A stretch of 6,775 nt of DNA from the NCBI GenBank assembly GCA_900768695.1, contig CAAGDY010000472.1:1-6775 (forward strand). Direction: 5' to 3'. Both the position numbers and the translations under genes were made by a program. The stretch's first letter is position 1; each line of letters begins with the position of its first letter. Below are positions 1 through 5,932 of the stretch, piece after piece. This DNA comes from an uncultured Anaerovibrio sp. (lineage in GTDB: Bacteria > Bacillota > Negativicutes > Selenomonadales > Selenomonadaceae). The notes beneath the pieces are model-generated. The model was not told the DNA's origin. It made no database searches and saw nothing but the letters and a program-made list of their open reading frames with translations.

Positions 1-1140
1 ACCGTGCAGCACGGCAATGAGCGTGTGCTTCGCGCCCGCCTGGAGGACGCCCAGTTCTTCTTTGATGAGGACAGGAAGAAATCTCTGGAGGAGCATGGTG
101 ACAAGCTGAAGACCGTGGTATTCCAGGAGGGGCTTGGCTCTATTTATGACAAGGCACAGCGCCTGGAGGCACTGGCTGCCTACATTGCTGATGAGCTGCA
201 GGTATCCGGTCAGGAGAAGGCGGATGCTGTACGTGCCGCCAAGCTGGCCAAGGCTGACCTGGTAACGGGCATGGTAACTGAGTTTACCGAGCTGCAGGGC
301 ATCATGGGCCGTGAGTATGCCCTTTTGGATGGGGAGAATGCCGCTGTGGCACAGGCTATTGACGAGCATTACATGCCTCGCTTTGCCGGTGATGCCCAGC
401 CGGCCTCCGTGGCTGGTCGCATCGTTTCCCTGGCTGACAAGATTGACAATCTGGTGGCTACCTTCAGCCGCGGCCTGATTCCTACCGGCTCCCAGGATCC
501 GTTTGCCCTGCGCCGTCAGGCTCTGGGCATCGTGAACATGCTGAACGAGGCTCAGTACCACATCTCCCTCAGTGGCCTTGTGGCAAAGGCCATGGAGCTT
601 CTGAAGCTGGAAGCTGGCGAGGCACAGGCGAAGATGCAGTCCGATGTGGCTGACTTCATGAAGCTGCGCCTGAAGAACGTGCTGGCAGATGCAGGCATCC
701 GCTATGATGTGGTGGATGCGGTATTTGTGGATATTGACGATATCTACGGTGTTTCCCTCCGTGCCGCCGCTGTCAACGAGGCAGTGAAGCAGGATATGGA
801 AAAGACCATTCAGGCCTTTGTCCGCACCGGCAACATCGCCCGCAAGGCAGAAGCAGCTGCTGCGGTGGATGAAGCCGCCTTTGCAGAGCAGGTGGAGAAG
901 GAGCTGTATGGTGCTTATCAGGCTGCGGCAGAGAAGGCAGAAGGCCAGCTGGCAGCCCAGGATTATGTAGCCGTCATCGCCAGCCTGTCAGCCCTGGCCG
1001 CACCGATTGATGCTTTCTTTGATGGCGTCATGGTCATGGACAAGGACGAGAAGGTCAAGAACAATCGCCTTGGCCTCCTGAAGCTGATTGATGCACTTGT
1101 ATGCAAAATTGCTGATTTCAGTAAAATTGTGCTGGCGTAA
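1..1140 (+). CDS. glyS: Glycine--tRNA ligase beta subunit, C-terminal part (5' end outside window)
   Basis: This is the beta subunit of the alpha2beta2 bacterial glycyl-tRNA synthetase, which joins glycine to tRNA-Gly in the cytoplasm; the beta chain mainly binds the tRNA. The frame is open from base 1, so about 379 residues of a family near 690 are present and the gene starts upstream. A GTG at base 4 is internal and not a start. In window numbering, HGNERVLRARLEDAQFFF (4-21) and KTVVFQEGLGSIYDK (37-51) are hallmark GlyS blocks. PRFAGD, the HD-domain-like segment ADKIDNL (145-151) and DPFALRRQALG (from about 166) follow. The rest is the helical anticodon-binding region. Arginine is nearly always CGC or CGT here, unlike dnaG, trmK and the Nif3-like gene, which use AGG often; this fits high expression. 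The partner glyQ would be expected just upstream. The TAA stop is at 1138-1140. The identity is secure. Confidence 0.97.
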   Translation, partial: TVQHGNERVLRARLEDAQFFFDEDRKKSLEEHGDKLKTVVFQEGLGSIYDKAQRLEALAAYIADELQVSGQEKADAVRAAKLAKADLVTGMVTEFTELQGIMGREYALLDGENAAVAQAIDEHYMPRFAGDAQPASVAGRIVSLADKIDNLVATFSRGLIPTGSQDPFALRRQALGIVNMLNEAQYHISLSGLVAKAMELLKLEAGEAQAKMQSDVADFMKLRLKNVLADAGIRYDVVDAVFVDIDDIYGVSLRAAAVNEAVKQDMEKTIQAFVRTGNIARKAEAAAAVDEAAFAEQVEKELYGAYQAAAEKAEGQLAAQDYVAVIASLSALAAPIDAFFDGVMVMDKDEKVKNNRLGLLKLIDALVCKIADFSKIVLA

Positions 1141-1153
1141 AGAAAATTTTACT
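1120..1153 (+). repeat. AT-rich inverted repeat across the glyS stop codon
   Basis: AGTAAAATT (1120-1128) and AATTTTACT (1145-1153) are exact 9-base complements separated by 16 bases, enclosing the end of glyS. No T-run follows the right arm, so it is not a normal intrinsic terminator. Its right arm touches the -35 box of the next promoter. It could be a 3'-end stabilising hairpin or chance in AT-rich DNA. Confidence 0.35.
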
Positions 1154-1181
1154 CCACAATAATTGCAATCTATGATATAAT
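1153..1181 (+). promoter_or_regulatory. Sigma-A promoter with extended -10, for the 69-aa gene
   Basis: A perfect -10 TATAAT (1176-1181) is preceded by TG one base upstream (1173-1174), giving an extended -10. A -35 match TCCACA (1153-1158, 4 of 6 to TTGACA) lies 17 bases upstream. Transcription should start near 1188, leaving a leader of about 30 bases. The spacer contains the palindrome ATTGCAAT (1162-1169). No terminator separates glyS from this site, so some read-through from glyS is also possible. Confidence 0.75.
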
Positions 1182-1217
1182 TATCTAAACTTTTGTTGTA
1201 GAGGGGAGATTTAGTAA

Positions 1218-1427
1218 ATGACTCAGGAAGCAATCGAACAGATTCTCAAGGAGAAAATCGCCGAGGAGCGCAGCAAGCTGCCAACTCATGAATACATCGA
1301 CCTGAACGCTGTAGCAAATGGCCGCGGTGTATCCGATGCAGGTCTTTTGTATCTGAAGGCTGTTGACACTGCTCTGGATATCATGAGCAAGAGCGTGGCT
1401 GCCACTTTGGCACAGGTCGTAAAGTAA
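1218..1427 (+). CDS. Small soluble protein of unknown function (69 aa)
   Basis: I do not recognise this protein. The 69-residue product has no cysteine, signal peptide or membrane segment. It looks mostly helical: a charged N-terminal helix (about residues 2-20, rich in E and K), a short GRGVSD turn near the middle, and a C-terminal amphipathic helix ending AATLAQVVK. It is slightly acidic. The ATG at 1218 has a strong ribosome binding site, GAGGGGAG at 1201-1208, nine bases upstream. The gene has its own extended -10 promoter and a strong terminator 24 bases after the stop, so it is a complete single-gene unit between glyS and dnaG. In Bacillus subtilis the comparable gap holds yqfL, but this protein is far too short to be that. 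The signals make a real, well-expressed gene likely; the function is unknown. Confidence 0.85.
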   Translation: MTQEAIEQILKEKIAEERSKLPTHEYIDLNAVANGRGVSDAGLLYLKAVDTALDIMSKSVAATLAQVVK

Positions 1428-1451
1428 TACGCGTTTATAGAAGCTATATTG

Positions 1452-1481
1452 AAGGACTGCCGCATGTTGGCAGTCCTTTTT
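1452..1481 (+). terminator. Intrinsic terminator after the 69-aa gene
   Basis: A perfect 10-bp stem, AAGGACTGCC (1452-1461) with GGCAGTCCTT (1469-1478), has a 7-base loop and runs directly into five Ts (1477-1481). It ends the small transcript and insulates dnaG from glyS. The reverse strand has no T-run, so it acts only rightward. Confidence 0.93.
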
Positions 1482-1553
1482 CCTGTCTGCAATTAGTTTT
1501 TGCAGAAATGTTTTGGCAATTGGCAGTTTGGTAATATGTTTGTTGTATTTTGG

Positions 1554-1582
1554 TTGACTTATGAGGATTTTTCTATTAGAAT
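1554..1582 (+). promoter_or_regulatory. Sigma-A promoter for dnaG-rpoD
   Basis: TTGACT (1554-1559, 5 of 6) and TAGAAT (1577-1582, 5 of 6) are separated by the ideal 17 bases. The predicted start is near 1589, giving a leader of about 140 bases before dnaG. The leader is AT-rich, with a T6/A7 complementary run at 1609-1624, and no riboswitch or T-box features were seen in it. It lies just after the small gene's terminator, as expected for a new unit. Confidence 0.75.
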
Positions 1583-1714
1583 GAAAAAATGGCAAATTTT
1601 TCGGCAAGTTTTTTGAGAAAAAAAGAGGAATTTTGCTGTTTATATAGAATATATGTCAGTGCAGTAACCTGTTTGTGATTTTTGAAGTTTGAAAGTATTG
1701 CAAAGCGGAAAGGC

Positions 1715-1720
1715 GGGGAG
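1715..1720 (+). promoter_or_regulatory. Ribosome binding site that sets the dnaG start
   Basis: GGGGAG at 1715-1720 stands nine bases before the ATG at 1730. The upstream in-frame TTG at 1682 has no such site, and its 16 extra codons do not resemble primase. The later in-frame ATG at 1745 is only weakly supported. Confidence 0.7.
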
Positions 1721-1729
1721 AGCGGTTCT

Positions 1730-3535
1730 ATGTCTGAGCGTGGAATGATATCGAGGGAGTTCGCGGAAAAGGTGCGGGCTGCCGCTGATATTGTGAAGGT
1801 TATCTCAGGCTATGTGTCCCTGAAAAGAAAGGGAGACAGGTATTGGGGCTGCTGTCCTTTTCACAATGAGAAGACGCCTTCCTTTTCCGTGAAGCCTGAC
1901 GATGGTTTCTTTTACTGTTTTGGCTGTCATGCAGGGGGGAACGTCTTCAAGTTTATCTCCATGTATGAGAATGTGCCGTATTATGAGGCTGTGGCCAGAG
2001 TGGCGGAGGATTTGAACATTCCCCTGCCCAGAAAGGAGCAGACGCCGGAGCAGATTGCCAGGGAAAAGTATATTGATGAGCTGAGGCAGGTAAACAAGCT
2101 GGCGGGGAATTTCTTTTACAATTGTCTTACAATGACCGTGTATGGTAAGAAGGGGCTGGATTATTTTCACCAGCGAGGGATAGATGATGGGACAATCAAG
2201 GAGTTTTCCCTGGGGTTTGCGCCTGATGCATGGGACAAGCTGTCTGCGGCCTTTGTGCAGAGGGGGATAGCCCCGGAGCTTTTGCTCGAATGTGATTTGG
2301 CCAGGCAGCGGCAGGAGGGCGGCCTTTTTGACCGGTTCAGGAACCGGGTGATGATTCCTATAAGGGATGACCGGGGCAGGATTGTGGGCTTTGGCGGGCG
2401 CATCATCGAGGCTTCCGACAGGGAGCAGGCCAAGTACCTGAATTCCAAGGAAACCGTGCTGTTTAACAAGCGGCGTCTGCTTTTTGGTCTGGACAAGGCC
2501 TATCGCCACATTGAAAAAGAGGGTTTTTCCCTGGTGGTTGAGGGATACATGGATGTAATATCCGTGTATGCGGCTGGTATAAAGAATGTAGTGGCATCCC
2601 TGGGAACAGCCTTTACCAGGGAGCAATGCAGAAAGCTGCTGAGGTATGCTCCGGAGATTTATTTCTGCTATGACAGCGATGCGGCTGGGCAGAATGCTAT
2701 TTTTCGCGCTATTGATGTGGCAAGGGAGATGGAAAACGCCGTCATCAAGGTAGTGCAGATGCCGGATGGCAAGGATCCGGACGAGTTCATCAGAAAGCAT
2801 GGGGCTGATGCCTTCCGGCAGGTTGTCCGGGGGGCTGTGCCAATGGTGGAGTTCCAGCTGCAGTATATTGTAAAGGATATGGATTTGAACAGCCTGGAGA
2901 GCAGGCTGCAGGCCATGGCCAGGATATTGCCTGTCCTGGCCGGGGTCAGGAATATGGTACAGCGCAATGCCTATGTGGCCAGGGCCGCCCAGATTCTGGG
3001 GGTGGCCGAGAGTGAGCTGTCCAACGAGCTGGAGCGGCAGAATCGGGGAAGATACGGCGGCCATCAGCCACAGCCTACGGAGAGCGCCAGGCCTGTGCGG
3101 CGCCGGGCAGATGATGCCCTGCGGCGGGCGGGAAGGGTTGTTATCAGGGCTGTGTGGCAGGAGCCGGTGACCCTGGAGCATTTTGTCAGTATGGTTCCGC
3201 TGGATGCCGTGCCGGATGAGGTGCAGGCCGCTGTCCTCCGGCAGATGGCGCTTTTTATCAGGCAGGGCGAGAAGCTGACCGATGTGATGCAGTTTGGTAG
3301 CCTGGGGGATCAGGCTGTTGAGGAGCTGTCCAGGGCCCTTGTGGAGGAGCAGGGGCAGCAGGATTTGATGGAGCTTTATGGCGACTGCGTGAAGCTGCTG
3401 CGCAAAAACTATCTGCACGGACAGTTTGAGCTTCACCGCCTGAAGGCGGACAGGCTCAGCCGTGAAGGCGTGAGCGGTTATTTGGAGGAATTGGCGCTGA
3501 GCCAAAAAATAAAAAACGAAATGGATGAATTATAA
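1730..3535 (+). CDS. dnaG: DNA primase
   Basis: Primase makes the short RNA primers for DNA replication and works with the replicative helicase at the fork. The product from ATG 1730 is 601 aa, normal for the family. The N-terminal CHC2 zinc ribbon is complete: C42, H45, C63 and C66, within CPFHNEKTPSF and FYCFGC. The basic core motif RFRNRVMIPIRDDRG (202-216) and KYLNSKET (235-242) follow. The TOPRIM catalytic site is intact: EGYMD with E271, YDSD with D315 and D317, and KDPDEF with D349 and D351. From about residue 440 the sequence diverges into the helical helicase-interacting domain, after a basic, low-complexity linker near residues 440-465. It is first in the unit with rpoD, whose start is 50 bases downstream. 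No damage or key-residue loss was seen. Confidence 0.98.
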   Translation: MSERGMISREFAEKVRAAADIVKVISGYVSLKRKGDRYWGCCPFHNEKTPSFSVKPDDGFFYCFGCHAGGNVFKFISMYENVPYYEAVARVAEDLNIPLPRKEQTPEQIAREKYIDELRQVNKLAGNFFYNCLTMTVYGKKGLDYFHQRGIDDGTIKEFSLGFAPDAWDKLSAAFVQRGIAPELLLECDLARQRQEGGLFDRFRNRVMIPIRDDRGRIVGFGGRIIEASDREQAKYLNSKETVLFNKRRLLFGLDKAYRHIEKEGFSLVVEGYMDVISVYAAGIKNVVASLGTAFTREQCRKLLRYAPEIYFCYDSDAAGQNAIFRAIDVAREMENAVIKVVQMPDGKDPDEFIRKHGADAFRQVVRGAVPMVEFQLQYIVKDMDLNSLESRLQAMARILPVLAGVRNMVQRNAYVARAAQILGVAESELSNELERQNRGRYGGHQPQPTESARPVRRRADDALRRAGRVVIRAVWQEPVTLEHFVSMVPLDAVPDEVQAAVLRQMALFIRQGEKLTDVMQFGSLGDQAVEELSRALVEEQGQQDLMELYGDCVKLLRKNYLHGQFELHRLKADRLSREGVSGYLEELALSQKIKNEMDEL

Positions 3536-3585
3536 GGTGACGACTAGCTTAGATTTTTTGATGCTGGAGAAATGGAGGAAACTCG

Positions 3586-5103
3586 ATGGCTGATGTTAAG
3601 GAGAAAAAGAAAAATAGCTCTAAGACAGGTGCTGCCGCCAGAAGGACTGCCAGAAAGCCAGCAGTGGCGAAGGAGGCCGCTGACAGCGGCCTTGGCGAAG
3701 CGAAGCAGAGCAGCGGCATGATTATTGCGGACCTTTTGGAAAAAGGCAAGCGCAATGGCGGCACCCTGACCTATGGAGAGGTAGTGGAAGCTCTGCAGAA
3801 GCAGGATATTTCTCCGGATGAGATTGAGGCTCTGTTTGAGAATTTTGGCAAAAAGGGCGTAGAGATAGCCGATGATGCGGATCTGACCCCGGAGGACCTG
3901 GAGAAGGATGAGGATCTGCAGGATGTGGATACGGATGTGGATCTCAGCGTGCCGGAGGGCATCAATATTGATGACCCGGTGCGCATGTACCTGAAGGAGA
4001 TTGGCCGGGTGCCGCTCCTGACCGCCGAGGAGGAGATTCATCTGGCCACCGCCATGGAGGCTGGTGTGAGGGCTGAACGGCGCATTCGTGCGGACAAGTA
4101 CATCAAGGCCTATCTGCGCAATCCCGGCAAGGTGCTGACAGTGGGCAAGCTGGCCAGAAAGCTTGGCGTGGACAACAGCGTGGTGGCAACCTCCATGCTG
4201 GGGGACGACAATGAGATGGTCAAGGCCCTGCGGGAGATGCACGGCATCAAGGATGATCCGGAGGAAAATGACAGCAAGAGCTATCGTCAGTACAATGCTG
4301 ATCTGGAGGAGCTGGAAATCCCCCTGAAGACGCTGGAAGCTGAGGATATGAAGAAGCTGAATGCCGATATCAATGACGGCTCCGAGGCGCAGAAGCGGCT
4401 GGCGGAGGCCAACCTCCGCCTGGTGGTAAGCATCGCCAAGCGCTATGTAGGCCGCGGCATGCTGTTTTTGGATTTGATTCAGGAGGGCAATCTGGGGCTT
4501 ATCAAGGCCGTAGAAAAGTTTGACTACACCAAGGGCTACAAGTTCAGTACCTATGCTACCTGGTGGATTCGGCAGGCCATTACCAGGGCCATTGCGGATC
4601 AGGCCCGCACTATCCGCATCCCTGTTCACATGGTGGAAACCATCAACAAGCTTATTCGCGTATCAAGGCAGCTTTTGCAGCAGCTGGGCAGGGAACCGAC
4701 CCCGGAGGAAATCGCCAAGGATATGGAGATTACGGTGGAAAGGGTAAGGGAAATCATGAAGATTGCCCAGGAGCCTGTTTCTTTGGAGACTCCTATCGGC
4801 GAGGAGGAGGACTCCCATCTGGGTGATTTTATCGAGGATCATGATGCCCCGGCTCCGGCTGAGGCGGCTTCCTACATGCTGCTGAAGGAGCAGCTGACGG
4901 ATGTGCTGTCCACCTTGACGGAGCGTGAGAAGATGGTGCTGGAGCTGCGCTTCGGCATCAAGGACGGCAGGGCGAGAACCCTTGAGGAGGTAGGCCAGAG
5001 CTTTGGCGTGACCAGGGAGCGCATCCGTCAGATTGAGGCAAAGGCCCTCAGGAAGCTGCGGCATCCTAGCAGGAGCAAGAAGCTGAAGGATTTCCTGGAT
5101 TGA
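3586..5103 (+). CDS. rpoD: RNA polymerase primary sigma factor (sigma-70/SigA)
   Basis: This is the housekeeping sigma factor that directs RNA polymerase to -35/-10 promoters. The 505-aa product opens with a basic Lys/Ala-rich tail (1-43), then region 1.1 (about 44-97, LTYGEVVEALQ) and an acidic linker. Region 1.2 is DPVRMYLKEIGRVPLLTAEEE (130-150). Region 2 is near-identical to known SigA, with ANLRLVVSIAKRYVGRGM, DLIQEGNLGL and the -10 recognition block YATWWIRQAITRAIADQART (W326, W327). Region 3 includes REPTPEEIAKDM. Region 4.2 has the helix-turn-helix TLEEVGQSFGVTRERIRQIE (465-484) and the terminal HPSRSKKLKDFLD. The length exceeds B. subtilis SigA because of an extra block of about 104 residues between regions 1.2 and 2.1. 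GGAGG at 3574-3578 is seven bases before ATG 3586. It is probably co-transcribed with dnaG and ends at the terminator at 5116. Confidence 0.98.
   Translation: MADVKEKKKNSSKTGAAARRTARKPAVAKEAADSGLGEAKQSSGMIIADLLEKGKRNGGTLTYGEVVEALQKQDISPDEIEALFENFGKKGVEIADDADLTPEDLEKDEDLQDVDTDVDLSVPEGINIDDPVRMYLKEIGRVPLLTAEEEIHLATAMEAGVRAERRIRADKYIKAYLRNPGKVLTVGKLARKLGVDNSVVATSMLGDDNEMVKALREMHGIKDDPEENDSKSYRQYNADLEELEIPLKTLEAEDMKKLNADINDGSEAQKRLAEANLRLVVSIAKRYVGRGMLFLDLIQEGNLGLIKAVEKFDYTKGYKFSTYATWWIRQAITRAIADQARTIRIPVHMVETINKLIRVSRQLLQQLGREPTPEEIAKDMEITVERVREIMKIAQEPVSLETPIGEEEDSHLGDFIEDHDAPAPAEAASYMLLKEQLTDVLSTLTEREKMVLELRFGIKDGRARTLEEVGQSFGVTRERIRQIEAKALRKLRHPSRSKKLKDFLD
4066..4377 (+). other. RpoD segment encoding an extra block between sigma regions 1.2 and 2.1
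   Basis: Codons 161-264 have no counterpart in B. subtilis SigA as I recall it, where region 1.2 runs almost directly into the block ending KRRLAEANLRLVV. The block is charged and apparently helical. Residues 183-205 read as a possible helix-turn-helix (VGKLARKLGVDNSVV). The position matches the non-conserved region of proteobacterial sigma-70, which is larger in E. coli. No frame or composition break was seen, so it is an integral part of the protein. Confidence 0.75.
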
Positions 5104-5115
5104 TTGTGATTTATG

Positions 5116-5143
5116 GAGTGTAAGGGTGCCTTACACTCTTTTT
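5116..5143 (+). terminator. Intrinsic terminator after rpoD
   Basis: GAGTGTAAGG (5116-5125) pairs perfectly with CCTTACACTC (5129-5138) across a 3-base GTG loop, followed by TTTTT, C and TTT. It starts 12 bases after the rpoD stop and is only about 30 bases from the trmK start, so trmK probably depends on leaky termination or an upstream internal promoter. Confidence 0.92.
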
Positions 5144-5163
5144 CTTTATGTGCTGAGTGATGT

Positions 5164-5169
5164 AGGAGG
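5164..5169 (+). promoter_or_regulatory. Ribosome binding site that sets the trmK start
   Basis: A perfect AGGAGG lies four bases before ATG 5174 and seven before the in-frame TTG at 5177. The open frame extends back to a GTG at 5126, but that codon sits in the terminator loop and its extra 16 residues do not resemble TrmK. Confidence 0.8.
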
Positions 5170-5173
5170 TTTT

Positions 5174-5854
5174 ATGTTGCTGGATGACAGGTTGGAAGCA
5201 GTGGCGGCTTTTGTGGGCAGCGGTGCGGCAGTGGCGGATATTGGCACTGACCACGGCTATCTGGCCATGGAGCTGAAAAGGCGTGACGGCAGCCGCAGGG
5301 TGATAGCGGCGGACAAGAACGGTGGTCCCTGCGAGGCGGCTCGCAGAACCCTGCGGGAAAACGGCATGGAGCAGGAGATAGAAGTGCGGCAGGGGGACGG
5401 GCTGGCGGCTGTGGCTGCTGGCGAGGTGGATACTGTTTGCATTGCCGGTATGGGGGGCAAGCTGATTGCAGATATCCTGGCGGCGCAGCCGGAGGTTTTT
5501 GCCGGGCTGAAATGCTCAGTTTTGCAGCCCCAGAATGCCTATGCCCTTCTCAGGGGCTGGCTATATGAGCATGGGTGGCGGATTGAGGATGAGGCATTGG
5601 CCAAGGTTGATGGCAGGGTGTATCAGATTATCCGGGCGGTGCCGGGACAGGCTGATATGCCCTCCTGGCAGGAGCTTTTGCTGGGGCCGGTGCTGCTGAA
5701 AAAACGCCCGGCCTTGTTCCGGGAGCATGTGGAGAATAATCTTGATTCCACGGGAAAGGTGCTGGCAGGGCTGAAAAGGGGCAATAATCCTGATAGAAAA
5801 AGAATTGAGGCACTGGAACGTGAGATGGGTGAATTGAAGGCATTGATAGAATGA
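5174..5854 (+). CDS. trmK: tRNA (adenine(22)-N(1))-methyltransferase
   Basis: TrmK transfers a methyl group from S-adenosylmethionine to N1 of adenine 22 in the tRNA D-arm region. The 226-aa product is close to the B. subtilis enzyme (YqfN, about 238 aa). The Rossmann methyltransferase fold shows the SAM-binding motif ADIGTDHGYL (21-30), the acidic strand end AADKN (45-49), RQGDGL (72-77) and the family signature IAGMGG (90-95). LQPQNAYALLRGWLYEHGW follows, then the charged C-terminal helical region (about 180-226) typical of this family, probably a coiled coil. The next gene after rpoD being trmK, then a Nif3-like gene, is the usual Bacillota order. It is preceded by a strong terminator with no evident promoter of its own, which implies low expression. 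The stop TGA is at 5852-5854. The start could be the TTG at 5177 instead. Confidence 0.95.
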   Translation: MLLDDRLEAVAAFVGSGAAVADIGTDHGYLAMELKRRDGSRRVIAADKNGGPCEAARRTLRENGMEQEIEVRQGDGLAAVAAGEVDTVCIAGMGGKLIADILAAQPEVFAGLKCSVLQPQNAYALLRGWLYEHGWRIEDEALAKVDGRVYQIIRAVPGQADMPSWQELLLGPVLLKKRPALFREHVENNLDSTGKVLAGLKRGNNPDRKRIEALEREMGELKALIE

Positions 5855-5868
5855 AGTGCCGGGCTGTA
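5831..5868 (+). repeat. Direct repeat copy 1: trmK end plus relic Nif3-like start
   Basis: Bases 5831-5868 match 5895-5932 without gaps at 28 of 38 positions, offset by 64; nine of the ten differences are transitions. Copy 1 encodes the true TrmK end (ELKALIE, stop) and, from an ATG that overlaps that stop as ATGA, MKCRAV followed at once by a stop. This resembles the true Nif3-like start MKCQAV. Confidence 0.65.
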
Positions 5869-5894
5869 TGATTTTGGGTACCTGGAGAAGAAGC

Positions 5895-5932
5895 GAATTG
5901 GAGGCGTTGATGAGATGAAATGTCAGGCAGTG
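5895..5932 (+). repeat. Direct repeat copy 2: relic trmK end plus true Nif3-like start
   Basis: This copy carries ELEALMR then a stop in the frame matching the trmK tail of copy 1, followed by the working start MKCQAV of the Nif3-family gene. The ATGA overlap of relic stop and true start is kept. The GGAGG inside it (5900-5904) is the ribosome binding site of that gene. Confidence 0.65.

Noticed and set aside
1508..1534. Eight-codon ORF with two Trp codons (MFWQLAVW), like an attenuator leader peptide
   Set aside because: It lies after one terminator and before the dnaG promoter, so it is probably not transcribed, and no attenuator hairpin follows.
1613..1650. Second dnaG promoter using TTGAGA and TAGAAT
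   Set aside because: The spacing is 26 bases, too wide for a sigma-A promoter.
1589..1678. 29-codon ORF whose ATG falls on the predicted dnaG transcription start
   Set aside because: It would need leaderless translation, has no ribosome binding site and has the AT-rich composition of the leader.
1682..1729. N-terminal extension of dnaG from a TTG at 1682
   Set aside because: It has no ribosome binding site, and the 16 residues do not match primase; ATG 1730 has a good site and starts at the usual family position.
1805..3505. Long minus-strand open frame opposite dnaG
   Set aside because: It is a shadow of the dnaG codon pattern: no start signals, no recognisable domain, and the plus-strand primase is certain.
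3490..3585. Separate promoter for rpoD at the end of dnaG
   Set aside because: No -35/-10 pair with 16-18 base spacing was found; the TTATAA near 3530 lacks a -35 partner.
3544..4629. Minus-strand open frame of 361 codons opposite rpoD
   Set aside because: It is antisense to the conserved sigma-factor gene, with Leu/Ile/His-rich text typical of shadow frames and no promoter or ribosome binding site support.
5126..5173. N-terminal extension of trmK from a GTG at 5126
   Set aside because: The GTG lies in the loop of the rpoD terminator and the extension is not TrmK-like; AGGAGG supports ATG 5174.
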